The notes beneath the pieces are model-generated. The model searched no databases. It was not told the origin of the DNA and worked only from the letters and a program-made list of their open reading frames with translations. A program made the translations under genes and the position numbers. Positions 1 to 10,732 of a stretch of DNA of 64,000 nucleotides are shown piece after piece. The stretch spans positions 610,448,709-610,512,708 of the forward strand of contig NC_081413.1 of the NCBI RefSeq assembly GCF_030272615.1, given 5' to 3'. Positions within the stretch are counted from its first letter, which is position 1. Each line of letters starts with the position of its first letter. The stretch comes from Cryptomeria japonica (lineage: Eukaryota > Streptophyta > Pinopsida > Cupressales > Cupressaceae).

Positions 1-239
1 CCTTCTAGATCATTAAATTTTGAATCGGTCAATGCAGATGTTATTTCAATCATTGCTTGAATATGTTCTTGCTTTTCTTTTATCTCTTCCATTGTCAATG
101 GATAGGTGCTCGGTATAATGAAATCATTCTCCAGATAATATATAGCATATTCTCCAACTCCTGATAGGTGCAACTTCATCCTTTTCTACCATGTAGAGAA
201 ACTTGACTTGTTCAGCTTCGGTGCATACCTCTTATACAT
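1..239 (-). pseudogene. Copia retrotransposon gag, N-terminal part, cut by window edge
   Basis: Read on the minus strand, an ATG at 239-237 opens a frame of a Ty1/copia Gag N-terminus. It carries the usual context of a Leu-Asn, then a Ser-Thr-Trp, then Arg-Met-Lys-Leu-His-Leu. The frame runs leftward to the window edge and so continues outside. It has one in-frame stop near 188-190, just after the Trp, so this copy is not functional. It lies directly downstream (in element orientation) of a primer-binding site and an LTR, the standard order LTR-PBS-gag. Gag would form the virus-like particle of the element in the cytoplasm. The family call rests on the residue pattern and on context; the exact copia lineage cannot be told from 80 residues. 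Confidence 0.6.
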
Positions 240-289
240 CTTTGGATCTTTGCCTCAAGTACCTTTAAACTTTTTCTTCCAGAGTCCAA

Positions 290-302
290 GGCTCTGATAC
301 CA
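290..302 (-). other. Primer-binding site of the left-edge copia fragment
   Basis: The minus strand reads TGGTATCAGAGCC, the complement of the 3' end of plant initiator-methionine tRNA, which is the usual primer of copia reverse transcription. A two-base spacer separates it from the LTR that starts at 305. This is the same arrangement seen in copia D and C of this window. Confidence 0.75.
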
Positions 303-304
303 AT

Positions 305-948
305 TGATAGTTTTGATACTTAATGTAAGTACAAATCCAATAGCTAATATGATGAGAGGGGGGCAGGTGAATCATACAAACTTAATCTTCCATAAAAATA
401 ACAGATTCAACCTCGGTAACATATACTTCAGTAATATAACCAAAACTGCTAAACATGCAAACTCAAAAGCATATAAACATCATAACACTCATAACACCAG
501 ATTTAACGTGGAAACCCAAATAGGGAAAAACCACTGTGGGATTTTGGATCCACTAAGAAATATACTCTTCTAGAGTATGCTTGGTTAAAAGCAAATCCTA
601 TTAAAGATTACAAATACATTGCTAGATGTGACCTGGTTAAGGGATTTCCCTCAGATCTATTAGGATCTTCACCTTGTTAGAAGTGATCTTGTTAAAGGAT
701 TTCAAACACTCAATCAGAATGTCACCTTGCTAGAGGGTTTTACAAATAAAACTATTAAGTCCACTCGGTTAAGAGATTTTCTGTCACTTTACAAAATAAC
801 AATAATAAAAATCTATCTGCAACTTCACATCTAAAATGCTAAAGTAGATTCTTATTTGTTCAATACAATAGGACTTATCTTGTCCATCTGCTGGGCTCTA
901 TACTCTATTATTCAAACAGGTCTTCAAGCTTCTGTGCTCGGTTTAATA
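305..948 (-). repeat. Truncated copia LTR (5' LTR in element orientation)
   Basis: The LTR begins TGATAG next to the primer-binding site and contains the G-run followed by GTGAATCA that recurs near the inner end of several copia LTRs here. No matching far terminus was found. The right limit is set where the sequence starts to resemble the LDH 3'-flank repeats (about 949), so this LTR is probably truncated. The limit is approximate to a few tens of bases. Confidence 0.5.
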
Positions 949-2300
949 GAAATATGAAATAATCTCATATACTACTTATAGACCAAATAATCCAACATCA
1001 TTAATCTAAAAACAAAGCTCTTAATAATAGATTACCTATTACTAATATATGAATATAGTTTTAAGGGTAAAGCACAAAATTATGTCATGTTTCATGCCAA
1101 CTTATCAGCACAAGTGAATTTAAGTAATTCTAACTAAAAATTAATTTTAGTCAAACATATGGTCTATAAAGATGCATTATAGCTATTTTATACATGGGCC
1201 ACAACTTTTCCAATTGGAATTGTCTACTAAATGTATATTTTATACCACTTTGGGTCTAATTACCAAAAAAAAAAATATTTTTAAAAATATCGATTACAAA
1301 TCCTACTCATATAAATAATATTCTTTTTGAATTGTAAAAATACCGTTTTATAGATCTATAAGTGAATTTTCCAAAATATATATCTTTTAATATTTTAATT
1401 AGTTTTTATATTTTATATTTTATATTTTATTTTTATTGAAAGTAGGTCATTAACACTAAAATATAAGGTTGATTATCTTGTAAAGGAAAAATACTTAAAT
1501 TTATTTAAGCATTTTGAAAAAAATAAATGCACTGGAGAGTCTATGTCAAGATGATATTTAACCCTTTTCTAATTTGGATAAATAATTAATAAAAAAGGTG
1601 ATGCCAAATGGAAAGAGTTATGTTTTAGTACACAATTTTTCAAATTTATTGAAAAATATATATGCATAAAAAATAGTTAAAAATATATTTTTGCACTAAA
1701 TTGTCAAGTTATCAACATACACAAAAAAATTGAACAGAAAAAGGTAAAATTTACTATATTAAGTGTGATGCCTTGTGTAACTTTAATTTTAGTATTTTAT
1801 CAAAAACTAAATTACAGTGTTTACTTTATAAGAGGTATATTCAAATACTTTTTAAAATTTTTAAAAATATTACAAACATAAAATACACAAAAAAATATAC
1901 ATTTTATTAGTTTACATCATTTCAAAATTCAAAACATATATTTTTTATATTCACTATCATGGTATATATTTCACTTTCTATTGATTCAATTTAAAAAGTT
2001 GAATCAACATTGCCCATTTCCTTTATAAAAGTGTGACACAATTTTGTGCTTTTACCCTTTATTCTTTTTTTTTTTCCTACATAGAAATATATTCTCCTTT
2101 TATTAAACATTATCAATAGTGAAGAGTTATAATCCCAAGAATAGTCGATATCATAATTGAAACCTCAACAAAGATGATCATTTCCATTAAACTTAAATTT
2201 AAAACTCCAAGCAAAATAAATATAATGAATTTTGTTGCAATACATAATATATTGAAATACATATTATATTCTTTTACATTATTATTAGAAGATTGTAACA
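949..2300. repeat. LDH 3'-flank repeat, copy 1 (split by a TIR element)
   Basis: 949-1063 (block with AATCTCATATACTAC and a later ATTACCTATTACTAAT) and 2062-2300 (block with CCTACATAGAAATAT, then a run ending in AACCTCAACAAAGATGAT) match, in the same order, sequence directly 3' of the LDH stop codon. A second copy lies at 2340-2700 and the copy adjoining the gene at 2880-3195. The TIR element 1064-2058 interrupts this copy. No LDH coding sequence is left here. Confidence 0.5.
1064..2058. mobile_element. 995-bp non-coding TIR element with TTA duplication
   Basis: The left end starts AGGGTAAAGCACAAAATT and the right end, reverse-complemented, starts AGGGTAAAAGCACAAAATT; the match continues through a TGTCA. 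It is flanked by TTA at 1061-1063 and at 2059-2061. The interior is very AT-rich with no coding frame, so this is a non-autonomous DNA transposon or long MITE. A TTA/TAA duplication is typical of PIF/Harbinger elements; that assignment is inference from the duplication alone. It sits inside copy 1 of the LDH 3'-flank repeat. Confidence 0.6.
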
Positions 2301-2339
2301 ATAGCCAACATTATAATTGACTCTATATAGATTGAAAAA

Positions 2340-2700
2340 AAAGGTCTGACAAATTAGATTTAAAATTCAAAACAAAAAAAGATTGTATTCTATTTTATTC
2401 TAATACACCTTGTATTGAATTGCAATTAGACTCTCCTTATATAATAAAAATATTAAATAATCTAAAATACTATAATATGAATTATGAAATAATCTCATAT
2501 ACTACCTATAAATTAAAACACTCAACATATATTTACTTAAATACAAATCTCTTACCTATTATTAATAGATGAACAAACCCGCTTTTTGTTCTTCCTCTAT
2601 TTTCCTACATAGAAATATACATTATTCTCCCCTAACCATTATTAGTAAAAATTATAGTTCGAAGAAGTTGACATCCTAGTATTATTCATGGATGGCTTAA
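2340..2700. repeat. LDH 3'-flank repeat, copy 2
   Basis: This has the same block order as copies 1 and 3: an AT-rich lead, AATCTCATATACTAC, CTCTTACCTATTA, CCTACATAGAAATATA, then ATTATAGTTCGAAGAAG. The last block matches the one 60-80 bases 3' of the LDH stop codon. No coding remnant is visible. 2700-2880 between this and the next copy is unassigned AT-rich sequence. Confidence 0.5.
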
Positions 2701-2879
2701 ATCACATACACTAAGCTTTGACTTCTAAGCTTAAAAGTGTTAAACACTCAGAATTGACTGACATTTTATAGACTTAATATGTTGCTTCATATGTGTAGCA
2801 TTATTCATGAATCATATCAATATTTATAATTAAAATTGAATATACGATTAAATTTTTTTATCAAAATTAAATTTAAAAT

Positions 2880-3195
2880 AAAAACTAAATAAATATATTA
2901 AATTTTATTATAATAGACCTTATATTGCTACATAATAAAAATATAAAAATAATCCTAATACTATTAACAATCTATAAATCAAATCATTCAACAGCATTAA
3001 CGTGAAGGCATATCTCTTACCTATTACTAATAAAGGAATAAATCTATTGTTTATTCTTCTTTTATTTCCTTACATAGAAATCCACTTTCTTCTCCCCTCC
3101 TTAATCATGACCACTAGCCACGAATTATAGTTCCGAAAAGAAGTCGACGACATAGTTGAAACATCGACAAATATGATATCGTCCCTTGTACGTCA
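2880..3195. repeat. LDH 3'-flank repeat, copy 3 (adjoins the gene)
   Basis: This is the copy directly attached to the LDH stop codon, and it includes the likely 3' UTR and polyadenylation region. The blocks CTCTTACCTATTACTAAT, TTACATAGAAAT, AATTATAGTTC and GAAACATCGACAAATATGAT have counterparts in copies 1 and 2. Three partial copies in one orientation suggest tandem duplication of a segment that contained the gene's 3' end. Confidence 0.5.
3050..3066 (-). promoter_or_regulatory. Candidate polyadenylation signals of LDH
   Basis: On the minus strand AATAAA occurs at 3055-3050 and again at 3066-3061, about 130-145 bases 3' of the LDH stop codon. The spacing and motif suit a plant near-upstream element, but AATAAA is common in AT-rich DNA, so this is a candidate only. 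Confidence 0.35.
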
Positions 3196-4245
3196 TCAAA
3201 TAGAGAGCTGCTTCTGAACGTCATGAATGGCCTGAGCCGAGAGCCTGAGCTGCTGGGTCTCCTCCTCAGTCAAGTGAAAGTTAACAGCACTAAGAACCCC
3301 TCTTCTTCCAATCAACGAAGGCAGGCTAAGAAAAACCTCATCTTCAATCCCATGAAACCCCTTGGCCAAAACGGACACCGGATGTATTCTCCTCTGGTTA
3401 CGCAGCAAACTTTTCACCAAGTTAGCAGCAGAATAGCCAATGGCCCAACAAGTATACCCCTTGAGCTCGATAACCTCATAAGCACTATCAACAACAGCCC
3501 GATGAATAGCCTCCAACTGGTGCTTCTCATAAGGGATCTCCTGCTTATTCAGAAACCCAAGCACCGGCATCCCTCCAACACTAATCGACGACCACAGCGC
3601 CACGGAACTATCCCCGTGTTCCCCAACAATGTACGCCTCAACGTCCTGCGCATTAACATCCAGGTGCTCAGCTATCATGAAGCAGAACCGTGAAGAATCC
3701 AGGTTGGTGCCGGTTCCAATCACTCTATTCGACGGGAACCCCGAGAGCTTCCAGGCCACGTAGGTCAGAATGTCCACCGGGTTCGACACCACCAGGAGTA
3801 TGGCCTCCGGGCTGTGCTCCACCACCTGCGGAACGATGCTCTTGAAAAGCTGCAAGTTCCGTTCAACCAGCGACAACCGGGACTCCCCTTCCCGTTGTCG
3901 TGCACCCGCCGTGATTATGCAGATGTCCGAACCGGCGGAGACAGTATAGTCGCTACCCGCCACGATCTTCGTCCGGGGCAAAAAGGCGGCGGCGTGTTGT
4001 AGGTCCAGCATTTCTCCCCTTAGCTTCTCTGCATCCACGTCTACCAAGGCTAACTCACTGGTGAGCTCCTGGGTCAGAATCGTTTGCGCCACCGCCATGC
4101 CCACATTTCCCACGCCCACTACTGTGATCTTCGTGTTTCTGGTATTGGGATGCAGTGGCTCTGCACCTTCGATTGGCTTGAAGAAGGTGCTGGCTATGTC
4201 TATGCCCAAATCGCCTGAACTCATGCTTTTTCGACCCTTCTCCAT
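3196..4245 (-). CDS. LDH: L-lactate dehydrogenase (plant type)
   Basis: The 349-residue protein should reduce pyruvate to L-lactate with NADH in the cytosol, regenerating NAD+ in fermentation under low oxygen. Visible features: a plant-specific N-terminal extension (about residues 1-37); the Rossmann motif GVGNVG (44-49); the substrate loop ARQREGESR with Gln117, the position that marks LDH rather than malate dehydrogenase, and Arg123; Asp183 and Arg186 in GTNLDSSRF; the proton-relay His210 in GEHGDSS. Length and order match angiosperm LDH, and all key residues are present. The first ATG (4245) is used; a second Met at residue 8 is a weaker alternative. The frame is uninterrupted, with no sign of an intron, and is much richer in GC than its flanks. 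It is the only intact gene here, with transposons on both sides. Function is inferred from family identity, which is very clear. Confidence 0.93.
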   Translation of the reverse strand: MEKGRKSMSSGDLGIDIASTFFKPIEGAEPLHPNTRNTKITVVGVGNVGMAVAQTILTQELTSELALVDVDAEKLRGEMLDLQHAAAFLPRTKIVAGSDYTVSAGSDICIITAGARQREGESRLSLVERNLQLFKSIVPQVVEHSPEAILLVVSNPVDILTYVAWKLSGFPSNRVIGTGTNLDSSRFCFMIAEHLDVNAQDVEAYIVGEHGDSSVALWSSISVGGMPVLGFLNKQEIPYEKHQLEAIHRAVVDSAYEVIELKGYTCWAIGYSAANLVKSLLRNQRRIHPVSVLAKGFHGIEDEVFLSLPSLIGRRGVLSAVNFHLTEEETQQLRLSAQAIHDVQKQLSI

Positions 4246-4430
4246 CTTGTTTGGTTTCTTCAGACTTGAGCCTCGCTTAATATAGTCATCGGTTGCCTCG
4301 AGGTCAAGGAAAACATAGCGGCGAATCTCACCATTGCATGTTCGTTTCTAGAAGTCATGGGTAGCAGATAATGGAATAAGTCTTTGTATTACAACCGCCT
4401 TTTCGCCCCCTGATTGCCATTATAAACCAC
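4246..4430 (-). promoter_or_regulatory. LDH upstream region with candidate TATA boxes
   Basis: Reading the minus strand, two TATA-like motifs precede the gene: CTATATTAA near 4286-4278, only about 35 bases from the ATG, and TTTATAATGG near 4428-4418, about 175 bases out. The second leaves a more usual leader length. AAACCAAACAAG lies directly before the ATG. AAACCA is the core of the anaerobic response element known from maize Adh1, and LDH is hypoxia-induced in plants, but a six-base match is weak evidence. Confidence 0.25.
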
Positions 4431-5985
4431 CTAGAAGCTTGTTTCATGTGCTGAAACTTCATATGGGTGCCGTCAGATCGTAATGATCAGTGAATTGACC
4501 AACTGAAATACCTAATCGAGAAGGCTGAACTGGTCATCCAAACCGCCGCCCACAAACAACGACATATTGTTTTGCTTCCTTTCCAGGCAAATTTTCTTTC
4601 TTGGCGACTCATGAAGGTGACACCAGTATGGGAAAAAACTGACATACGGAAGGGTTGAGATTTGTACGTAACTTGAAGCCCTTTTCACAGGTTTTTTTAT
4701 AATAAACTGAAGTATTTGTTCGCTTGGTCGCTAGCTGCCTTCTTAGAAGGCTTGAATGAAGGATGCTTGCTACGTCAAAGGGAGCGGTTGTAATATATAA
4801 ATTTTTATCATAAATATGATCAAAAGTACATCAAGAATGTTCCATAAATAATGATATTATACATAATAATTTTATTTTTTTTTGACATGCTTAAACTATG
4901 GCCTTTATTTTCAAGTGTTTGTATATATACATATAATCATAATTAATTATGATTATAGTGTGTAAAAATAAGATACAATGTAATATTACATAGATATGTA
5001 GTATATTTTATTACTTGATTTTTATTAATTTTGATTCATTTTGAATTATGTTAATTTTTATTATTTATTCATATATACTTTCATTTATTTGTTATTTATT
5101 CTAATATTATTATTTTATATTTAAGATTTTTTTATATTAATATTGGTTAACATGGTTCAATTTTGAAGAGTGTGAGAATGAATCTAATATTCTAGCTTTT
5201 TTGTTCTTTTATACTAGTTGTGATAAGCAAACTTGACATATATTGGCATGACATGTTTTTCATGATATTCAAGGACGTTTAGTGTGGACCTACTTTCATA
5301 GGAAGAACAATTACAAAGCACTTCAATTGTAACAAACAAAAGAGGAATCATATTTACAATGTCATCATATAGGCTTACATGTATGCATATGTTGTCTTCA
5401 ATATATCTAATTGTCAGTAATTTATCCCACTAAATTATGTTGAGCTAGGAGAATGCACCAACATATTGACTAAATAATTTCCTCAATGGCATCCCTAGAC
5501 ACCACATATCAAAAAGGAAAATATGAGAAAATATTCGAGCACATATTCTATTAGATTATTATGATAGATTAGGTCCATGTTAGTTGAGATTAAACTCATG
5601 ATACTCAAGATCAACCTCCATCATTTTTTAAGCTAGTTTCAATTTTGAGATAGTCATTAGATTAAGGCCATTATTTTTTGGAGATGAATCATTTTCTTGG
5701 ATTCATTAGGTCCAGAGTCATTCCTATAACCATGGTATACCCATGTCAATTAAAAATATCTACTATTTAAATTAATGCTATGCAATCAGAAATAGCTATC
5801 CAACCATCAAGATGCACCCGGAAATTAATAAATGAAGGTTACATAACTAAAATTTAATGTAAAAAGTTGCAAGCCAATGAGAAGTCAAAACTTTAATTGT
5901 GTAGCATCCAACCATTGATACCATAATACATCATGATGATTGGATAGTTGTTTCTGCCATCATATAGGAAACATGTACGATTGAT
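4431..5985. other. Intergenic, no feature recognised
   Basis: About the first 370 bases (to 4800) are of mixed composition and may hold more distal LDH promoter. From 4800 on the sequence is AT-rich with no convincing coding frame, terminal repeats or RNA gene. The 5' end of the LINE that follows probably lies somewhere before 5986, but I cannot place it. Confidence 0.4.
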
Positions 5986-6801
5986 ATGGCGGATATTGTG
6001 GATAAAGATACATATTTGGCGGTAATTGGTAGGGTGATGGGCAATAAATTATGTAGAGAAAATATCAGAAGATGGATTAGAACAAATTGGGATTCGGCCA
6101 GAGAAGTGCACTTTATGGCCAAGCAATTTTTTGTAATTGAATTCGAGAGTGAAACAAGCTGAGACGATGTCCTTAAACAGGGCCCGTGGAGGATTGATGA
6201 ACAGTTGGTTTATTTTCAAAAATGGGTTCCAAATTTTGATATAACGGTCATGTGCCCAGAAGAATCACCGTTATGGATTAGACTTTATCATCTTCCAATT
6301 GAATTTTGCACCGAAGAATGTATTTTAAAGATTGGGTTTCAATTAGGTCTCCCTTTAGAAATGGATATGGGAGAAGATGACCAGATTAATTTCGTAAGAT
6401 TAAAAATTCTGACATAGATCAGAAGTCTTCCATATTCCATTCAATTGAAAACATCGGCTGGGGTATGGCGACAGAGGATTGAAGTTGAAGAAGAGAATTT
6501 GTTTTGTTTTAATTGTCGCAGCAGGAAACATAATACAAATCTCTGTAAATTACGTGGGAGGAAGGAATGGCAGAGGAAAGCCCAGACTAATGAGAGGCCG
6601 GTGATGGATGAAATACAAAATAATAGGAATCTGGCAGTTATTCCTAGTGAAGTAAGTGATGAAAGCCCAAAATTTGTTGAACCTGTGGCAACAAGTCAGA
6701 AAATGATTTCGTCAGAGAATTGGGCAGTTCTTTTGGCTGATCAAAAGGATGTATTGGAAAAGGATTTTCAGAAACCAGAACTGGGGAAGGGTAAGGGCTA
6801 A
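5986..6801 (+). pseudogene. LINE ORF1, DUF4283 plus zinc knuckle
   Basis: The frame starts at ATG 5986 and runs about 271 codons. It opens with the DUF4283 pattern (a Gly-Arg-Val-Met-Gly, later Arg-Arg-Trp-Ile), then QGPWRI and WIRLYHLPIEF, followed by one zinc knuckle with CFNC near 6504-6515 whose expected Gly-His pair is altered (SRKHNTNLC). In-frame stops at 6160-6162 (TGA, likely from CGA) and 6415-6417 inactivate it. In L1 elements this protein binds the element RNA and accompanies it for target-primed reverse transcription. The tail after the knuckle is acidic and low in conservation. Confidence 0.7.
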
Positions 6802-6918
6802 AACGGGTAGAAAGGCCAACAATAGGAAGAGGGCGAAGGATGGTTTACTGCTTGACCAAACTTCTATTAGAACTTATATGACAAGATCCAAGGGAGGAGG
6901 CCCTTCCCTCGGGAGGAG

Positions 6919-9524
6919 ATGAGAGTCCTCACTTGGAACGCCCCTAACAAGAGGCGCATGGTCAAGCGACAAATATGCAAAAGTGAGTCAAATCGAGATG
7001 GAGAAATTTATTAACCAATGCGCAGGATGGATTGGTTGTGCTTCTGGTGCGAATGGTGCTTCTGGTGGTTTATGTATCATGGTGAAAGGTAAGAAAGTGT
7101 CCATTCGAATGTTGAGAACAGCTTTGTTATGGATGAAAGTTGAGATAAAAAGTTTGGACTTGAATCTCCATTTCATTTTGTATAATTTTTATGGTCCTAC
7201 TAAGACAACAGACAAGAGAGAACTATGGAATAGCATTGATGATAACATGAAGCAGCATGGGGAAAGGATTATTCTTGGAGGGGATTTCAATGCTATCCTC
7301 CATGCGGATGACAAAATTGGAGGCCTAGGTAGGATGGGTCAAGTCCAGGCTGATTTTGCTAATTTTGTTCGGAATTGCGGTCTGACAAATATTGTTCCCT
7401 CAAATGGGAAATATACATGGACAAATAGAAGGAAAGGCCTATATAACATAACAGAGAGTTTAGATAGGTTTTTAATCTCAGATGACTGGAGTATTCGAGA
7501 CGTTCAATTTAGTTCCTTGATTATCCAATGTCAAATTTCAGATCATTTTCCAGTGGAACTTTTTGTATTTGAAGATTCTAGACCAGCTAGAGTTCAATTT
7601 AAATTTGAAAGCATGTGGTTCAGATGGCCAAATTTCATTCAAATTATGAAAGTATGGTGGGAGGAATTAGAACAATTCAACGACACAAAGATGCTTGTTT
7701 TCTACAGGAAACTCAAAGCACTCAAAGAAAAATTAAGAACATAGAACAAGACCACTTTCGAAAACATATTTGGTGAAAAGATTCGGATTGAGTAGGAGAT
7801 GGAGGCACTTAGTGAATATATTATTCAGAATGGCATGTCTACGACAAAATTTCTCAGAGAGAAGGATTTGATCATGGAATATGAGGAGATCCTTGCTAGG
7901 GAGGAAGTCTACTGGAGGTCCAAATCTCAAGATGAATGGTTGAAAGCAGGCGATCAAAACACGAAATTTTTCCATAACTCTATAAAGGTAAGGAGAAATT
8001 GGAATATAATATCAATGGTCCTTAATCAGGATGAGCTTATGCTGACAGAGAGAGAGGATATCGAGAAGGAAGGGATCAGGTTCTTCGATGAACTTCTAGG
8101 AGGAGACAGTCGGTCAGAATGTTGGAATATGGACATTTTGGAGGTCATCCCAGAGCTAGTGTCAGAGGATGAGAGTAAGTATTTATGTGGGGCGCTCTTT
8201 GAAGAGGAGGCGAAGACAACCACTTTCCAGCTTGGCGCTAAGGCCCCGGGGCCTGACGGTTTCACTGCCTAGGTGTTCCAAAAATGTTGGAGTTTTATGG
8301 GGAAAGAAATAACTGGGGTGGTTGAGGAATCCAAGAGGAAGGGAGTCATTCTAAAGGAGTTGAATAACACTAATATTGTCTTGATCCCCAAAAAATAGGA
8401 AATATCCACCTTTGCAGACTTCAGGCCGGTCTCTTTGTGCAACACGATCTACAAAATTATTTCAAAAGTGATGGCGATTAGACTGAAGATTCCGCTACCC
8501 AATATTATTTTAATTGAAGAGAGTGGTTTTATGCAAGGCAAGAACATAGCTCATGGAGTCATTATTGCTCATGAAGTTCTACATTCGATAAAAAAAGGAG
8601 AACATGAAAGGTATGATTATTAAACTCGATATTCGTAAGGCTTATGATAATGTTCAATTGAGATTTTTCATATTGATTTTGAAGAAATTTTGGTTTTGTA
8701 AAAAATGGCTTGATTGGGTGTGGGGTTGTATCTCCACACCACGGTACTCTGTTATGTTAAATGGTGCTCCATGTGGTTTCTTTCAAGGAGCAAGGGTGTT
8801 AAGACATGGGGATCCTTTATCCCCATTTTTATTCATCCTAATGGTAGAGACCTTAAGAAGAAAGATAAAGTTGGGGATTGAAGATTGGAACAGACTTTAG
8901 GTTGTGCCATCAATGCCAACTTTCATGTATCAACTCTTTGTAGATGACACACTTCTGTATGGATAATCTACTATGACAAAAGCAGCTAGAATCAAGGCGA
9001 CTCTAGATGAATATTGTGCAGCCTTCGGTCAATTAGTAAACAAAGAGAAATCATGTATTTACTTCTTTAACACGAGTGAGAAGGTGCAGAAGATGATTGA
9101 AGTTGTCCTGGGTTTTCCCTACAAGAAGTTCCCAACGATTTATTGGGTGTGTCGCTCACTAATGACATGGTGAGGAATGATCTATGGGAGGAAACCATTG
9201 ATAAAATGAGTAAGAAGACCGAGTTGTGGAAGGGAAGATGGTTGATGTATGCAGGAAGGATCACCATGATCACAGTAGGGTTGGTTGTTGTTCCTATATA
9301 TCTTTTATCCACCATGAAAGTAACGAAGAAGGTTGTCGGGGATATGAATAAATTACAAAGGAAATTTATGTGGGATGGAGCCATAGATCAACATTGTATC
9401 CCATTGATGGCATGGGACTTGGCGAAAAATCTAAAGAAGAGGGCAGTGCAGGGATCAAAGATATTATGACCCAAAATAAAGCCTTAGTGGCAAAATTGAT
9501 ATGACATATGGTCAAGGAACCTTT
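6919..9524 (+). pseudogene. LINE ORF2, endonuclease and reverse transcriptase part
   Basis: ATG 6919 opens MRVLTWN, the start of an apurinic-type endonuclease domain. A frameshift and an apparent deletion near 6970-6985 remove the segment that usually follows. The domain resumes with GGDFNAIL (about 7276-7302), SLDRFLIS and SDHFPV, the conserved endonuclease boxes. Reverse transcriptase follows: KAPGPDGF near 8240, FRPVSLCN near 8422, KLDIRKAYD near 8620, HGDPLSPFLF near 8805 (Gln replaced by His in the usual RQGDPLSP box), and the catalytic FVDDTLLYG at about 8938. In-frame stops lie at 7742 and 8270 among others, with frame changes near 8610 and later. The protein would nick DNA and copy the RNA at the nick. 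The region ends at the solo LTR. Confidence 0.78.
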
Positions 9525-10732
9525 TGTTGGAAATATGATGGAATTGATTATGTATTGCATTGATGGCAACACCGACTATTTTGGTTGTTTACCGGTTTCC
9601 AGTTGGTTTCACTAGAGTGGTTGGATTATGATATTGATCCAGTATGCTCCGATATGCTTTGGTTGGTGGAATTGGTTTCGATTGGTTATTCATGTGTTCT
9701 GATGCGTATCACGTTCTGTTGGTATTGACTTGATGACCAGATGCTATCTTATGTTCTAGTAAGCTTGCTTTATTGGTCCGGTAAGGGTTTCACCCGCAGA
9801 GCTTTATTGAAGATCTTTGTTGTAATGCATAAGTGGTGTTGGTGCAGCTTCTAGAAGGGATTCAAGATGTTGATGGTTATTGTGTTCGTATCTCGACTGA
9901 TTGGTGTCATTTCTTTAGCGTGTGTGGATCTAATTTATGTCCGGTGCTATCTAGGTTATGGACCGGTTTCATGAAACATGTTGGTGGATCCTCCAATGCG
10001 CTTCCGGGATATTTTATTGATTGGATGATGTTTGTTTGGCCTTAGGCCGACATGCTTTATGATTTTATTTTAGGATTATGTAATGTTGCCCCATTTGCCC
10101 CTCGGGCTCTATTGAATTATCGTTTGGGTGGCCGACCTAATTGGTTAGGTCCTGGGTTGGTATAAATATATGTAAGATCATTGTAGATCATATATATGGA
10201 TGGATATATGGTAAGGAAGAATAATGTAATAATCATTTGTGCAGAGGATTTGTTCGATCATAGGTGATCGAGTTGGGTTTATGTAAGAGGTTTTAGACCT
10301 CTAGTATTACGCTTAACCGGAACTGTAATCTGGCATGTTTGATGCTATCACCGAAAATTCTTCTCACTGGGTTGTAGTCCAAATATCTTGAGGTGGTTGA
10401 CATCTCTGTATTCAGTGAGACTCCATTGTGATGAGAAATACGCTCTAGGCAGTGTGCCTTCCTGCATGTGCAAGCCCCTTATTGTAATATTTATTCATCT
10501 GATCAGTGGATAGATATTGTGGGTCTCCAATCCCACCATGGTATTTCCTCCTTGAGGTTTTCCATGTATAAATCTATGGTGTTATGGTGTTCATCTTTAT
10601 GGTTGCATTGTTTCTTATTGTTATATGCTTTTATGTTTATCGGTTGTTGAGTTATTGTATTAATAAGGTTAAATTTCTCAGTTCCGGTAGAACATTGATT
10701 CACCCCCCCCTCAGTGTTCTTGGATTCCAACA
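9525..10732 (+). mobile_element. Solo copia-type LTR with 5-bp CCTTT target duplication
   Basis: It starts TGTTGGAA and ends TTCCAACA, a perfect 8-base terminal inverted repeat. It is flanked on both sides by CCTTT (9520-9524 and 10733-10737). The LINE frame continues across when the LTR is ignored. The right part has the TTGATTCACCCCC signature shared with the copia LTRs of D and C, which sets the orientation as plus. A TATAAATA lies near 10161-10168. No internal domain is present, so the element recombined out between its LTRs, leaving one. Confidence 0.9.

Noticed and set aside
2113-2301. A minus-strand 62-codon hydrophobic frame near LDH
   Set aside because: AT-rich non-coding repeat copy; the hydrophobic residues follow from AT-rich codons.
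3223-4285. Plus-strand frames opposite the LDH gene
   Set aside because: They are antisense shadows of a conserved GC-rich gene and have no homology of their own.
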